Positions 41,617 through 51,990 of a stretch of 64,000 nt of DNA are shown here, one piece after another. Origin of the DNA: Cordylochernes scorpioides (taxonomy: Eukaryota; Arthropoda; Arachnida; Pseudoscorpiones; Chernetidae); NCBI GenBank assembly GCA_030710605.1, contig CP092876.1, positions 66,092,115-66,156,114 on the forward strand, read 5' to 3'. Position numbers and translations under genes: made by a program. Each line of letters begins with the position of its first letter. Within the stretch, counting starts at the first letter, position 1. The notes beneath the pieces were generated by a model. It searched no databases. It worked only from the letters and a program-made list of their open reading frames with translations, and was not told the DNA's origin.

Positions 41617-42366
41617 TACTATATGGTTAAAAATTGGTAATTTTAAAATGTTTATTTTATACATATAGGACTGGTTTAATGTGATATCAATATAGAATAT
41701 TGAATAAATAAAATCAGCAGTATTGATTATGAAAGTTGTTTAGGCTTTGTAGCTTATACCATCAGTGTATCGCTATTTTCACTTTTATTTATCCCAAGTT
41801 CAGACCATTATACTCATTACCTTACAATTAATCGATCTGATCCTACTACAATTCCACACTTTTGTACTATTTAACACCTTTATTTAACTTGCTTTTATGT
41901 CTGTCCGTCTGTCTGTCTGTCCACATATCTTGTAATCGCTTTTTAATATATTTCTAGAGCACGTAGGAATCTGAAATTTGGTACACATTTCAGACCCCGA
42001 TGACAATGAAAGTTGAGAAAATTTCAAACTTCTTGGCTGTCAGGGTGGCCGGAAATTGACAAATTTCCAAATTGCCTTCAAAATTTGCAAATTATTTTAT
42101 TATACTTCCAGATAACATAGAAGTATGAAACTTTTAAGACTCACTCAGTCCAACGAACAATGCTGGTGTAGATATTTTCAGACTTCTGGGTGGTCGGAGT
42201 GGCCAGAAATCAACAAATTTCTATATTTCTTTTTAGGTCTTGTGTTACGTCCCTTACATTGACCAATCCGCCGCGAGAAGGCCTTCCTTCTATTAAAGGC
42301 CTAATCCCCAGTGAACCTTTGATTCTAAGTTTTGTAAATTCATGACTAAAACTAACTGAATAATTA
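41617..42366. other. Non-coding DNA with a degenerate tandem block
   Basis: At 41900-42230 two diverged units share TTTCAAACTTCTTGG / TTTTCAGACTTCTGG, then GGTGGCCGGAAATTGAC / AGTGGCCAGAAATCAAC, after a GTCTGTCTGTCTGTCC stretch. This looks like the 3' end of a non-LTR element, but no coding part is present to confirm it. Confidence 0.5.
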
Positions 42367-42743
42367 ATAAATAAGAATACATTTCAAAAAGAGCTTTTAT
42401 TCAAATACACTAAAAAGGTAAAATTAAAATCTTCTGTCATTGAGCAATTAGATGTATCTGAGTGAAAATAAAAGCGGCGGGGGCGATTATCATGAATTTC
42501 GAACCTATTTTCGGACGATCATATTCAGAGAAGAGGTAAAAATATAGCAAACACTTATAAAAATCGCTAATCAGTTGCTACATATTAAATCACATTAGGT
42601 TCGAAATTCATGATGATCGTCCCCCGCCGCTTTTCTTTTCACTCAGATACATCTAATTGCTCAATGACACAGAAGATAATATTTTAGTTTTTCCTTTTTA
42701 GTGTATTTGAATAAAAGCTTTTTTTTTAATGTATTTTTATTTA
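42367..42743. repeat. Large palindrome, about 140 bp arms
   Basis: Arms contain CATTGAGCAATTAGATGTAT, CTGAGTGAAAA, GCGGCGGGGGCGAT and CATGAATTTCGAACCTA in the left, mirrored in the right (GGTTCGAAATTCATGATGAT, TCCCCCGCCGC). A 90 bp non-repeated loop lies at about 42507-42596. Arms differ by several small indels. The GC-rich GGCGGGGG core is conspicuous in AT-rich surroundings. Confidence 0.8.
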
Positions 42744-43244
42744 TTAATTATTTACATATAATTACAGAAACTATTAGCTAGAAAGATACTGAGACAAATA
42801 AAGGAAACGCTTCAGATTTGAAGAAGATCTCAGTCAAAAATAACAAAATATTTATGAATTATTAATTAACTCATATTTTTAGTAAAATTAAAAAAAAAAA
42901 TAAAAAACTCAAAATTTTTACAAAGAAAAAGTAGTTTACAAAGGAAATAAAAATAGATCTGATTAAAATTTAAAAAAACTAAAATAAGATAAATATTAAC
43001 TTTTTATATATTTTAAAGTGTCATTATATATAATTATGCATATATAAATATAGAAAATATAATTAAAAACAGAGAAAGTTAAATGGAAAAGTAGAATAGG
43101 ACTAAATTTAAGATTCAAAAAATAATTTTTTAATATATAATGTAACAAATTAAGGTTATAACATTTGTTATAGCTTGATCTACTGACATTTTATTTACAT
43201 ATCAATTTATGATATGAACTTTGATTAATCAATATAAAAACAGT

Positions 43245-43600
43245 TATATATATCTATTATATAATCTAAAAGACAAATATTTTATTTTTTTAAAACATAT
43301 ATTTTATTTTCATTCATTGACTGTTCTATATTTTTTTACCATAGATTTTAGAAGATAACACTTTGAATATTGTTGTAAATATGTATAGTTAACCCTACCT
43401 ATTTTTTACTTCACGGTTATAGAATTCATTTTATAAATTCTATATTACTGTGATAAATAATTTTATGTATAATTTACTTCAAGTAATTCAAAATAAAAAC
43501 TACTTGATAAGTAAATAATTTATTTTCTATTTTTCACGACTGCACCTTTAATCTATCTTTTTCAAAAACACAAAACAAAATATTCATAACATATATTTAT
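43245..43600. repeat. 350 bp AT-rich dispersed repeat, copy 2
   Basis: Same repeat as 3957-4310, same orientation, with many single-base differences. It is followed by a duplicated AACATATATTTATATCAT (43587-43622). Confidence 0.7.
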
Positions 43601-43659
43601 ATCATAACATATATTTATATCATTAATAATAGAAAGTCATATATTGAATTAAATAAAAT

Positions 43660-43712
43660 ATTTACTTGTCAATATTTCGGTTGGCTTAACGCCAACCTTT
43701 ATCAAGGTATTA
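43660..43712 (-). repeat. P1 stem-loop, single copy
   Basis: Minus-strand reading gives ACCTTGATAAAGGTTGGCGT, then TAAGCCAACCGAAATATTG. Helix arms GGTTGGC and GCCAACC pair perfectly here. No inverted partner was found nearby. Confidence 0.6.
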
Positions 43713-43826
43713 CATTTTTGTATAAACAGATTAAGCGCCGTATAGTGTTATAATATCACAGTTGAAATAATTTTAAAAATACAGGTGGTGGAATTTTTCA
43801 GAACAATATATTTATATAGCAAAATA

Positions 43827-44540
43827 TAACCACGATTGGAGAGGAGTGTCTTATAAAAACTTTATTCATGATAAAATTGTGAAAAGTATTATAATTACAA
43901 ATATATTCTCACAATGAGTATCTTTTCTTTTTAAAAACGCTAGCTTTCAAGTGTTAATCGCTCTTCAATGGGCTTACTATAATATCGACTTTATCCCACC
44001 AGAAATATTTACAAAAACAAACGCGCGCAGCGTGGATATTTATACCTGAAAATTTTAAATTTGTTTGTAATTTAACTATTTTATGGATTTAATTTTCAAT
44101 TCCATAAAATAGTTAAATCACAAACCAATTTAAAATTTTCAGTTATAAATATCCACGCTGCGCGCGTTTGTTTTTTGTAAATATTTCTTGTGGGATCAAG
44201 TTGATTTTATTGTAAGCCCGTTGAAGAGCGGTTAACGCTTGAAAGCTAGCGTTTTTTAAATAAAAAAGATACTCTTTGTGAGAATATTTTTATAAGAACT
44301 TTATTAGCAAGCTTTGGGACGCATGCGCTTCTACAGGATTTACAATGATAAAAAGTAAGAAATATGAGTATTAATAGAACAAGATATTTATCAAAACTAG
44401 TCAAATATCTTGTTCTATTATATATTACTCATCTCGTAATTCTTTCTTTTTATCATTTTAAGGCCTGTAGAAGGACGTCCGAAAGCTTGCAAATAAAGTT
44501 CTTATAAAACACTCCTCTTCTATAGTTGTTATATCTTGCT
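43827..44540. repeat. Nested palindrome complex with four P2 stem-loops
   Basis: Two hairpins lie side by side. The first (about 43905-44287) has 150-190 bp arms meeting near 44090 and includes ATTTATA..., CCACGCTGCGCGCGTTTGT and GCTAGCGTT segments on both sides. The second (about 44290-44507) has arms meeting near 44395-44402. Outer flanks GAGGAGTGTCTTATAAAAAC (43843) and GTTCTTATAAAACACTCCTC (44498) are also inverted, so the second hairpin appears inserted in, or duplicated from, the first. Plus-strand stem-loops: CGTTGAAGAGCGGTTAACGC (44219) and CTGTAGAAGGACGTCCGAAA (44465). Confidence 0.75.
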
Positions 44541-44702
44541 ATTTTTATTCGAAGAGTTTAATTTAGTCAATATATTTATATATTATTAGGTATTTCTCTA
44601 AATATATCTTTGACTTTCTCTTTTGGTTAAAAAATGTTAATTGCTAAATATGTATGTAATAATTTGAGATCCTGTTGACTCTTGTAGAATCCTGTCGGCT
44701 CA
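44541..44702. other. Short AT-rich spacer
   Basis: Nothing recognised apart from the transition into less AT-rich sequence near 44660. Confidence 0.4.
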
Positions 44703-45279
44703 TGTAATGAGTTGAAGTTCTGGTAAGCCTTGTGTAGAGTTTTCCAGTACCTCTCTGCACCTTGGAAGACCTTTAAAAGTTCTCACAAAATACAGGCAGT
44801 CGTGGTCGAGGCAGAGTGGAAAAGCTTGGGAATGTCCACACAAAAAACGAAGACACAATTGCACTAAGAAAATTCCGTTAACAGATAAAAGTTGAGCCAG
44901 GAGCGAAAGATGGAGACATAGAAGTTTCTTACTCGTCTACATGATGAATGAGGAGGAACTCAGGTACGACCGACGTGAGCTGACGCTAAGGGTGAACTAA
45001 ACTAAACTGAACTGAACTGTCAAGTCACTGTAAAGTGATGTATTTATAGGTTAAAGACGGGGGGGCCTTATGTGCCAGGGGCGTTTCTGAGAAAAAGGGG
45101 GTTTGCATGTCACCAGGTGTGAGTGGGGCGTTGCATTCCACCACATGTGACAGTGTGGGTGGTCTTGTCGTGGGGCTTGTAAATCTACCTGATTTATGAC
45201 TTCCATCTTTAGACTCTGTTGTTTTGGCAATACTATATGTTCGATCTCTGCCTTAGCTCAACTCTTAAATCTATTACAG
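44703..45279 (-). mobile_element. Possible solo LTR
   Basis: Ends TGTAAT and ATTACA are inverted, the block is less AT-rich than its surroundings, and on the minus strand it has a TATAAATACATCAC TATA box about the middle, as in the LTRs at 17.7 and 22.9 kb. A short ACTAA/ACTGA tandem lies at 44994-45018. I find no target duplication and no partner LTR, so this is a suggestion only. Confidence 0.35.
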
Positions 45280-45284
45280 ATTTT

Positions 45285-45596
45285 ATTTATTTATCCACTT
45301 TGTACAAAGTACATTACATATGGCAATGCAATGACACAGATTAATCATGCGCATAATTATTTATAGATGTGTTTCTATACAACATGACAATCTTATTATA
45401 AGTTATCTACATAATATGAGGTTGTTTTAAATTACCATATGTATATATTTGTATTTATTTCATTGGTTGTTTTATTGTTTTGTTTTGGCTTCAATTGTTT
45501 ATGTAGTATAGTATCTGAATTTAGTGTTGTTTCTTGACGTAAGCATTCCTTGTGGGGATGTCGCGTCTGATTTGATAATAAATAATAAATATATAA
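45285..45596 (+). mobile_element. LINE 3' UTR fragment
   Basis: The end, TTTCTTGACGTAAGCATTCC, GGGGATGTCGCG and TTTGATAATAAATAATAAAT, matches the minus-strand LINE tail at 14160-14240. No coding part remains. It stops where the P1 palindrome begins. Confidence 0.65.
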
Positions 45597-46330
45597 TATA
45601 TTGGATCAAAATATTATTTATTTTTTTCAATATTTCAGTTGGCTGATCGCCAACCTTTTTCAAGGTAACATATTAATGTGTGTCAACAACAAAACAAACT
45701 TAGCGTTATATAATGTCAATTTCACGCCAGTTTCACGTCAGATTGACGTTATGTGGAGCTGAGTTGGTCGTTGACACACATTAATATGTTATAATACCTT
45801 GAAAAGGTTGGCGTTCAGTCAACTCAAATATTGGTAAAATAAATTATAAAGAATGAAAGGATTTAAGCACGAATGTTTCCTTTATATACAATACAAACTT
45901 CTCCACTAACCTTACTGCAAGGGAAGACATTTTATTTGCAGAAGTATCTTCAATACAAAGCAATAACGCGCCATCTATAAATAACGAATTAAGACATTAA
46001 GACGCCAATGTTTCATTTCACATATAAAACAAACTTCTACTGTCCTTACTGCGATGAATAAATATATTTGAGGGGCTTAGCTCAACAGTGGTGAACCTTC
46101 CCAGCGGTTTCGCCAATTTAATCTACCAGACTGCTTCTTAGAGCTCTAATACTGTATTGGACGATTCTGCTTATATACACAAAACTAAAGGGTGGAATCT
46201 CAGAAATGGTTTTCAAGAAAAACCATGGACATAAATTATAGGACAGTAGAATTACATATAAATATTATATTTTGATCCAATATATGCCTTTTTAATAAAA
46301 TATCTATTTATGGATTGCTCTATTTCCAAA
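45597..46330. repeat. P1 palindrome interrupted by DR1
   Basis: Left arm from ATATTGGATCAAAATATTAT through GTTGGCTGATCGCCAACC to TTAATGTGTGTCAACAAC; right arm mirrors it from GTTGACACACATTAATATG to TTGGTAAAATAAATTAT, then is split at 45848 by DR1 and resumes at 46264 with ATTATATTTTGATCCAATAT. Centre about 45690-45765. Confidence 0.8.
45848..46263 (+). mobile_element. Complete DR1 insertion with target duplication
   Basis: The uninterrupted P1 sequence at 26080 reads AAATTATATTTTGATCC. Here ATTAT stands on both sides of DR1 (45843-45847 and 46264-46268), giving a 5 bp target duplication and element limits of 416 bp. Inside, a subunit is duplicated: TACAAACTTCTCCACTAACC TTACTGC (from about 45888) and AAACAAACTTCTACTGTCCT TACTGC (from about 46029). 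No ORF. Confidence 0.75.
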
Positions 46331-46799
46331 AACATATAAAATCATACTGATTGAATTGTTTCTAGGATATAGGCAGAAATTTGATAAAGGAAAAAAGCAA
46401 TGATCAAAGACTTGAAAGTTTTATCTTTTCAGTTTAGATTATACTGGAAAGGCGTGTTGAAAATCTACTTCTTGCTAGATATTGTGGATATATAGCCTCT
46501 ATAACATTTTCTACATCATTCAAGGTAGTTAGCGACTTATATAGACCGGATAGTTGGCGTTCTGAGCTTCATGTTACCTGGAATTTCTATATATAACTAT
46601 CTTAAATCAAAGATATATTTTAAAACACACATATTACATATAAATAACACTTTTATTTGATCAATAAATAATCAAGAGTTTGTTTTTTTCTCATTTCTTT
46701 TATTTCTAGAGCTCTCCGGCTAACTTGCCCTTCAACACGGAGATTCAGAAGTACTACTTCTATTCAATTATAACACGTCGAATTTATATACAAGCTTAG
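46331..46799. other. Non-coding spacer
   Basis: AT-rich, no ORF or repeat match that I can support. Confidence 0.45.
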
Positions 46800-47210
46800 A
46801 TATATATATATTATAAAATAAAATGAGATTTCTTTTGATTTTTGAATATTTTGAGGATTATGCTATGGTAATGCAGTCGTGGTTAAAATCTTTAAAGTAT
46901 AATAATAAAAAAATAGTTTTGATCAGAGATTGCTTTAATTGAACTAAAGGAATATATATATAAATATATAATTTGATAAAATTACTGCCTGGCTTAAGAC
47001 GTAAGAATAAAAAAAAATGAAAAACTTATTTACATAATTTACAAAAAGTTTGAGCCGGCCATCGGGAAACAACAACAATGAGTTTTTTTATAAGGGGAGC
47101 GTGACCTCTGGCGGTTGATATAGCAGAGTATTTAAATCTATGAAATATTACCCTCTCTCTGAATAAAATAATATTTTATTATAACATATATGTGCTAAAA
47201 CCTATTTTAC
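46800..47210 (+). repeat. DR2 dispersed repeat, copy 3
   Basis: Matches 17310-17670 from the TTTTGATTTTTGAATATTTT region through GCAGTCGTGG, GATCAGAGATTGCTTTAATT and GAGCCGGCCATCGGGAAACA. It continues past the point at which copy 2 is broken by the LTR element (AACATATATGTGCTAAAACC). Confidence 0.7.
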
Positions 47211-47249
47211 ATATTTTAAAATCGTATATCGGCGTGTTATAATTGGATA

Positions 47250-47960
47250 GAAGTTGTACTTCAGGATTTTCATGTGGAAGGTCATGTTATCCCGAAAGCT
47301 CGAGAAATAAAAGAAATGAGAAAAGAAAACAAACCCTTAATTCCTTATTGTTTAATTACAAGTGTAAAATCAGGGAAGAATCTTTAATATAAATAACAAG
47401 CAAAAGGTTTCCGAGGATGAGTTACATCTTCATTTTATATTCATCTCAAACTTCCGGGTATCACAGACCTTTCTGCAGAAGTATATAAGTATATTAATTA
47501 ATTTAAAAGGTTTCTGGAGAATTATTTTTATTTAATTAAAAGGAAGACCTGCAATGAGTTGGCTAGAAAGGATCAAGAAAGTAAAAGGAAGGTTGCTAGA
47601 TGAGCTGAGTGATGGTCACTAACAGATTAAATTGGGATATATTTGTACATATAGTCACCAAAACTCGACAGATTGGCATCAGCGGCGTTTTATTCATTAT
47701 TTATGTTCTCCTGTAGAAGGACAGATATGCCAGAAAGCTTGAGATTACTCAAATAAAATAAAAATAAACTCATTTTCAGAAACCTTTTTAATTATTTAAT
47801 TTATGTCTAGGAGAGATTTAAACCAATTGATAAATGTCATAACTCCTGTTGAAGGGTTTGTGATACCAGAAAGCTTGATATGATAATACAATAAAGCAAT
47901 ATACTCATCCTCTCTGAAGCCCTTTTGCATATTATTTATATGTAATTAAGATGATTTGGC
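47250..47960. repeat. Cluster of P2 stem-loops
   Basis: Four stem-loops: 47271-47303 (plus; ends CCCGAAAGCTCGAG), about 47445-47500 (minus; CTTTCTGCAGAAGT side), 47711-47744 (plus; CTGTAGAAGGACAGATATGC then CAGAAAGCTTGAG) and 47846-47878 (plus; CTGTTGAAGGGTTTGTGATA then CCAGAAAGCTTGA). AGGTTTCxxGAG flanks recur (47405, 47509, 47777). It appears to be a pile-up of several partial copies. Confidence 0.6.
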
Positions 47961-47999
47961 TTTTCCGGAATTTATTATACCTTAGTTGAATAAACTTTA

Positions 48000-48335
48000 G
48001 TGCTACATTGATTTTAAATATAAAAATAAATAAATTTCCTTGAAAAGATGACAGGGATCACCGAAACATGGGAAATAGATAAAAGAGAAAGGTGTATGTG
48101 TGTTATATGTAATTATTTATATATGTATATCGATTTTTGTTATTCCTTTCAGCCAAAACTACTGAATCAATCATTAGGAACTTTCATATAAGTGGGTATA
48201 TGCAAATACATATAGAGGCTATTATTAGTCCATTAAGATTCGTCCAATAACAAACCAATTTGCATAGTTCGGAGTTATACGGTTATGTTGATTATGATAT
48301 ATTGATTATTTTATACAATTATCATATTGTTTCTA
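48000..48335. other. AT-rich spacer
   Basis: Nothing recognised beyond TA-rich runs. Confidence 0.4.
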
Positions 48336-48490
48336 CAATAGAACCTCCCTCTAAAGGATAGCATCTAGGTGAAGAGTCAAAGTATCCTTTGAAGATAGAT
48401 GTCCTCTTACCAAAAAGCAGCTATTTGTAAAAATAGTATTTTTGGCGATGAGGTGTATTCTAGAGGGAGTGTCCTCTCGTGAAGATATAT
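48336..48490. repeat. Pogo-like MITE, right end lost
   Basis: Left end CAATAGAACCTCCCTCTAAA after TA, with internal AAAGTATCCTTTGAAGATAG and GAGGGAGTGTCCTCTC. The right GGTTCTACTG end is not present. Confidence 0.55.
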
Positions 48491-48524
48491 ATAATATTCT
48501 ATTCTAACACTAATTATAATATCA

Positions 48525-48625
48525 TAATTTATTTTATTTCGACTAAAGCGCTTTGTCCCCCTAGGAACACTTGCACTTAAAATGTGAACTTAACATTGAC
48601 ATAAAAGAAAGATATTTGAAATATG
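48525..48625 (-). mobile_element. LINE 3' UTR fragment
   Basis: Minus strand reads AAGTGCAAGTGTTCCTAGGG, then ACAAAGCGCTTTAGTCGAAA and TAAAATAAA, like the tail at 30530-30590 (GCGCAAGTATCCCTTGCGGG, AGCGCTTTGGAAATAAAATA). Only the tail is recognisable. Confidence 0.6.
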
Positions 48626-49220
48626 TACAATAATTAGTATGCAAGTTAGTTAGATGAAAAGAGAAAAAATATCAACACAATTGAAATATGTACAAAGGAT
48701 TGGTATGCAAATTTAGTTGAATGAAATCAAATTGTGAAGCATTGTAAAGTATTTATAATATTATATATTCATTTTGAAATTCGTTTACCCCTTTGCTAAC
48801 TATTTTTGTTATCTTCAATCAGGTTGTATTCGACTTTTGGTGACTATATGAACAGATAATCTCCAACTTGTTCTATCAGTGACCATCCTCCCGGTTGTTT
48901 TCTTAACCACTTCTTCTCAGCTCATTGCAGGTCTTCCTCTCTTCCTTCAAATTTCCCAACATCAACGTCGTTTTAAAACTATTTGTTCTAATTATGTGTC
49001 CGAAGTAAATATGTACAGGCCATGAAATACATAGTATTTATTTTTTGCGACTGATTTTACTATAGTCGCACAACATGTCTACACATGTAGAAGGAAATTC
49101 GACTTTTACACTTAAAAATATGTCAGAGCTCCTTTTGATTACTAGCATTCATTAGTGGGGTAAGACTTTGAAATAATCGAAGTACATTCTTTTTTTTTCT
49201 TCGTAAAATTTGTCTGAAAC
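48626..49220. other. Non-coding spacer
   Basis: No gene. A duplicated GAAATATGTACAAT/AAGGATTxGTATGCAA segment (48617-48660 and 48681-48725) suggests a short local duplication. Confidence 0.45.
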
Positions 49221-49282
49221 GGATTTCGATCCCGGGTCATAGCTGTAGAAAAACCGATAGTGTTTATACCACTGCTCTACCA
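49221..49282 (-). repeat. tRNA-derived SINE or tRNA pseudogene
   Basis: On the minus strand TGGTAGAGCAGTGG fits a pol III A box and GGGATCGAAATCC, about 40 bases later, fits a B box; a T-arm-like CGG...CCG encloses it. The acceptor stem and a convincing anticodon arm are missing, and a 13 bp T run precedes it on that strand. It is not a functional tRNA. Confidence 0.45.
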
Positions 49283-49769
49283 AAAAAAAAAAAAATCCAT
49301 ATAAAATTATAATAATTAGAATTGTTTATATATAAACACCATTCGTTAGGAACATTCACTCGAGAATAACCCGGGTAACTTGGCCCGTAAATAATAAACA
49401 AACGTTTTGAACATTCAAGGTGGAGGAAAATATAATGTTTGAAATTGGCATGATTTCAGTATATTTGACTGCGGTAAATTTTAGGTATCACATCTACTAG
49501 TCCTTTTTTTTTTACTAAAGTGATCTCAAATCAGCTCTCCTTCAAATATAAATTTCACAAATTAAAGACTGTTGTTTAAGAATTTCACAGAATTATTTGG
49601 TAAATACCACCGTGGATCTCCTATTCTGTTTATTTTGCAAACCTATCGTCACTATATTATTATTTGTAATAATGTTTTTGATGTTTTTCCTAAATGAAAA
49701 TTTACACACGGTTTTTACTCTTTCTTCTTTCTCTTTATATATATTTTTATCCACCTTTTCCCTGCGCCC

Positions 49770-50197
49770 ATCTCTTTGGCAGATTATGAAAATTCTATTT
49801 GATCCCTTGTGGTTAATTGAGAAAGGTCCGTTCTGGACTGACGAGGGCCATCAGCCTGAAACCATGGTCTCAGGTGGATGATTCTCAGTTTGACAAAGCT
49901 GGTGTTGTGGCTTTGTTACCCGGACTGAATCTGCTAGTTTGCGGAGACGGTCTCGAGGACCACGCCATCACCATCTCCTCAGCGGCGAAGTACGCGATCT
50001 ACGTATTCTTCGTAGATCGCGGAATACGTAGTGTCGCTGGAGACCCACTGGCGATTCTCCACCAAACTCTGCAGCGCTGGCAGAGGCGCCATATTCATTG
50101 TACATAGTATATATAATAAATTTATCTTTTTTAAAATAGTGCAGACTGTGCACTTTGTATGTATTGACAAGATGTCAATAAAATTATTATAATTGTC
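49770..50197 (+). mobile_element. Short LINE-derived element with upstream hammerhead
   Basis: The 5' part matches the ribozyme unit at 32952-33130. It then runs without a gap into a LINE ORF2 C-terminus (LVCGDGLEDHAITISSAAKY, then FVDRGIRSVAGDPLAILHQT), parallel to the last 60 residues of the ORF2 ending at 40221, and a 3' UTR ending ATTGACAAGATGTCAATAAA. A minus-strand relative of the LINE part alone is at 62822-63075. A ribozyme followed by the 3' end of a LINE with little between recalls the short internally deleted derivatives described for R2 elements, but with a hammerhead. Confidence 0.65.
49826..49879 (+). ncRNA. Decayed hammerhead ribozyme copy
   Basis: Core CTGACGA (49838-49844) and GAAA are intact, helix II is GGGC with GCCT (one G-U pair) and helix III ACC/GGT is kept. 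Helix I has lost pairs (TCTGGA against TCAGGT), so cleavage is probably weak. The 33 kb copy is better preserved. Confidence 0.6.
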
Positions 50198-51519
50198 TAC
50201 GGAAGAAAACATGGTATATGGGCGGTATGAACATTAACATGGTATGAAAATGAGATAGGCATTTTTCATGTTTCAATTTAGCTACTTTACGTAAAGATAT
50301 ACATTTTACTGAATAATACTTACACCATAAAATTTGTTGCAACATGGATATTTACATATGTCTAACGCCAGTCGTGTGTTGTTCCAGACCACAGCGAGCA
50401 ATAACCCCCAAGCCATATGCAATTTTCGTACGCGCTTAAGCGTTATCCGTCCGGATTTTGTAAGTCCCGACATATCTTGGTAGATCTCTTCACATCATAT
50501 TTTTGTACCATCGAATCTTGTACAGTACTCTATCTCCTGTACTTTGCTTCCTTGAAACTGCTCAATGGGTGTTGTACTTTTGAGTTGGCTACTGCGTTGT
50601 TAAATGGATTGAGTTATTTGATTGATTTAGCACTTTTAGATATTGTTTATTTATTGTATAGATTGACTTACTGTTCTCTATGTCACGTCATGTGTGTAGT
50701 GATGTCCTTTCAGGTATTTCCCTAAAGTAAACAAACTAAATTTTCATGTTATCACACTGAATGTTACATACCCAGCACTTTGTAAAACAATCCTTAACAC
50801 AATTCACTTACTTCTATATAATTGAATAATGTCATCAACACACTATATGCTATTGTAATGGCCATTTTGATGGATGCATAGACTTATGTTACTCCAGACA
50901 AGTGCTTATCTTTATACCATTTTGGAAAAACTATAATCAACATGGGACTATCATTTAAAAAAATCGAATAAGATGTAAGAGCTTAATTTTTTTGTGAAAA
51001 ATAAAAACGAAATTCACAGTAATTTTATAAATATAAAACGAAATATTTCATAAGATTGGCAAACAGCTTTAGATGCGCCTTTACTAAATCTGAAGCCTTT
51101 TTTTCTCTCAAAATTGATAAACGAAGCAACCATCATCGACAAACACAACTAGTTTTAAAAATATATCTTTTTGAGTCGAATGATTCATTAAAAATATTAT
51201 TTTGATTCTCTTTCTAATCACACCCATACAATCTCTCATAGCACCAGCCACAATTGAAACAAGTCAATCTTATCATTGTAAGTACATTTCTTGTCTTAAT
51301 GTCCTGGGAACGAAACAACGATATCATTCCTTTAAATAAAGGAAAGCTGACCTTCACAATGGGTATAGGTCAAAATTACTATTTTTTGCCATTATAAATT
51401 AGTATCATTTTCATTATTAACAATTCAATGAATCTATTTACTAAGTGTTTTACACTATCCATTCGTGATTTGTTTATAGATATTCGAATATAAGTACTAT
51501 ATATATTTTTAAAGATAGA
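50198..51519. other. Non-coding DNA, one unassigned ORF
   Basis: A GC-moderate patch at 50350-50470 includes the start of an open frame (50417-50725, 102 residues) with no recognised motif and hydrophobic composition. I see nothing else. Confidence 0.4.
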
Positions 51520-51990
51520 TTTTTACAACTACTAAACGGAAGATGAAAAATATCGGGAGAGATTGGTTCATCAGTTTTGACAATTCGCTCTATTAGGCTG
51601 TTAAACTATTGTATAGATTGTTCTGCTTTTATAGCTTGTATTACGAAAAAGCATAATACGCCGCTCAATTCTTTTTTTTTTTATTGGTTAAAGGAGGATT
51701 ATGGGCAAGCTCTTCTAACTAAAACGTCGTATTTAGCTGAAGAAGGGCTTTCCTGAAATTTTCCTTTAATCAAGTAATTAAAGTGAATTATGGCGTCTTA
51801 TGCTTTTTTGTAATTTTTCGAAATCCATAATCCTGTGCTAATGAATATTTTGTATAGATAAACATAAGAAGAGAAAGCGGTGTTTTGAAAAACAGTAGTT
51901 ATTGCGGTATAGTAGATAAAATTGACAAAATCGCTGAAAGGGGGTTTACTACTGGTGAAACAAGCTTTCTTAATATTATCTAGCATACCT
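51520..51990. repeat. Two degenerate DR1 copies in inverted orientation
   Basis: Plus-strand copy near 51540-51660 (GGAGAGATTGGTTCATCAGT) and minus-strand copy near 51850-51980 (GTAGATAAAATTGACAAAAT, then CGCTGAAAGGGGGTTTACTA). Both are strongly diverged. The arrangement echoes the young palindrome at 28 kb. Confidence 0.5.

Noticed and set aside
45052..45280. Host promoter or CpG-island-like element near the GC-richer patch
   Set aside because: No downstream gene can be seen, and the TATA-containing block is bounded by LTR-like inverted ends, which is the simpler reading.
49221..49282. A functional tRNA gene
   Set aside because: A- and B-box-like sequences are present but there is no acceptor stem and no clear anticodon arm.
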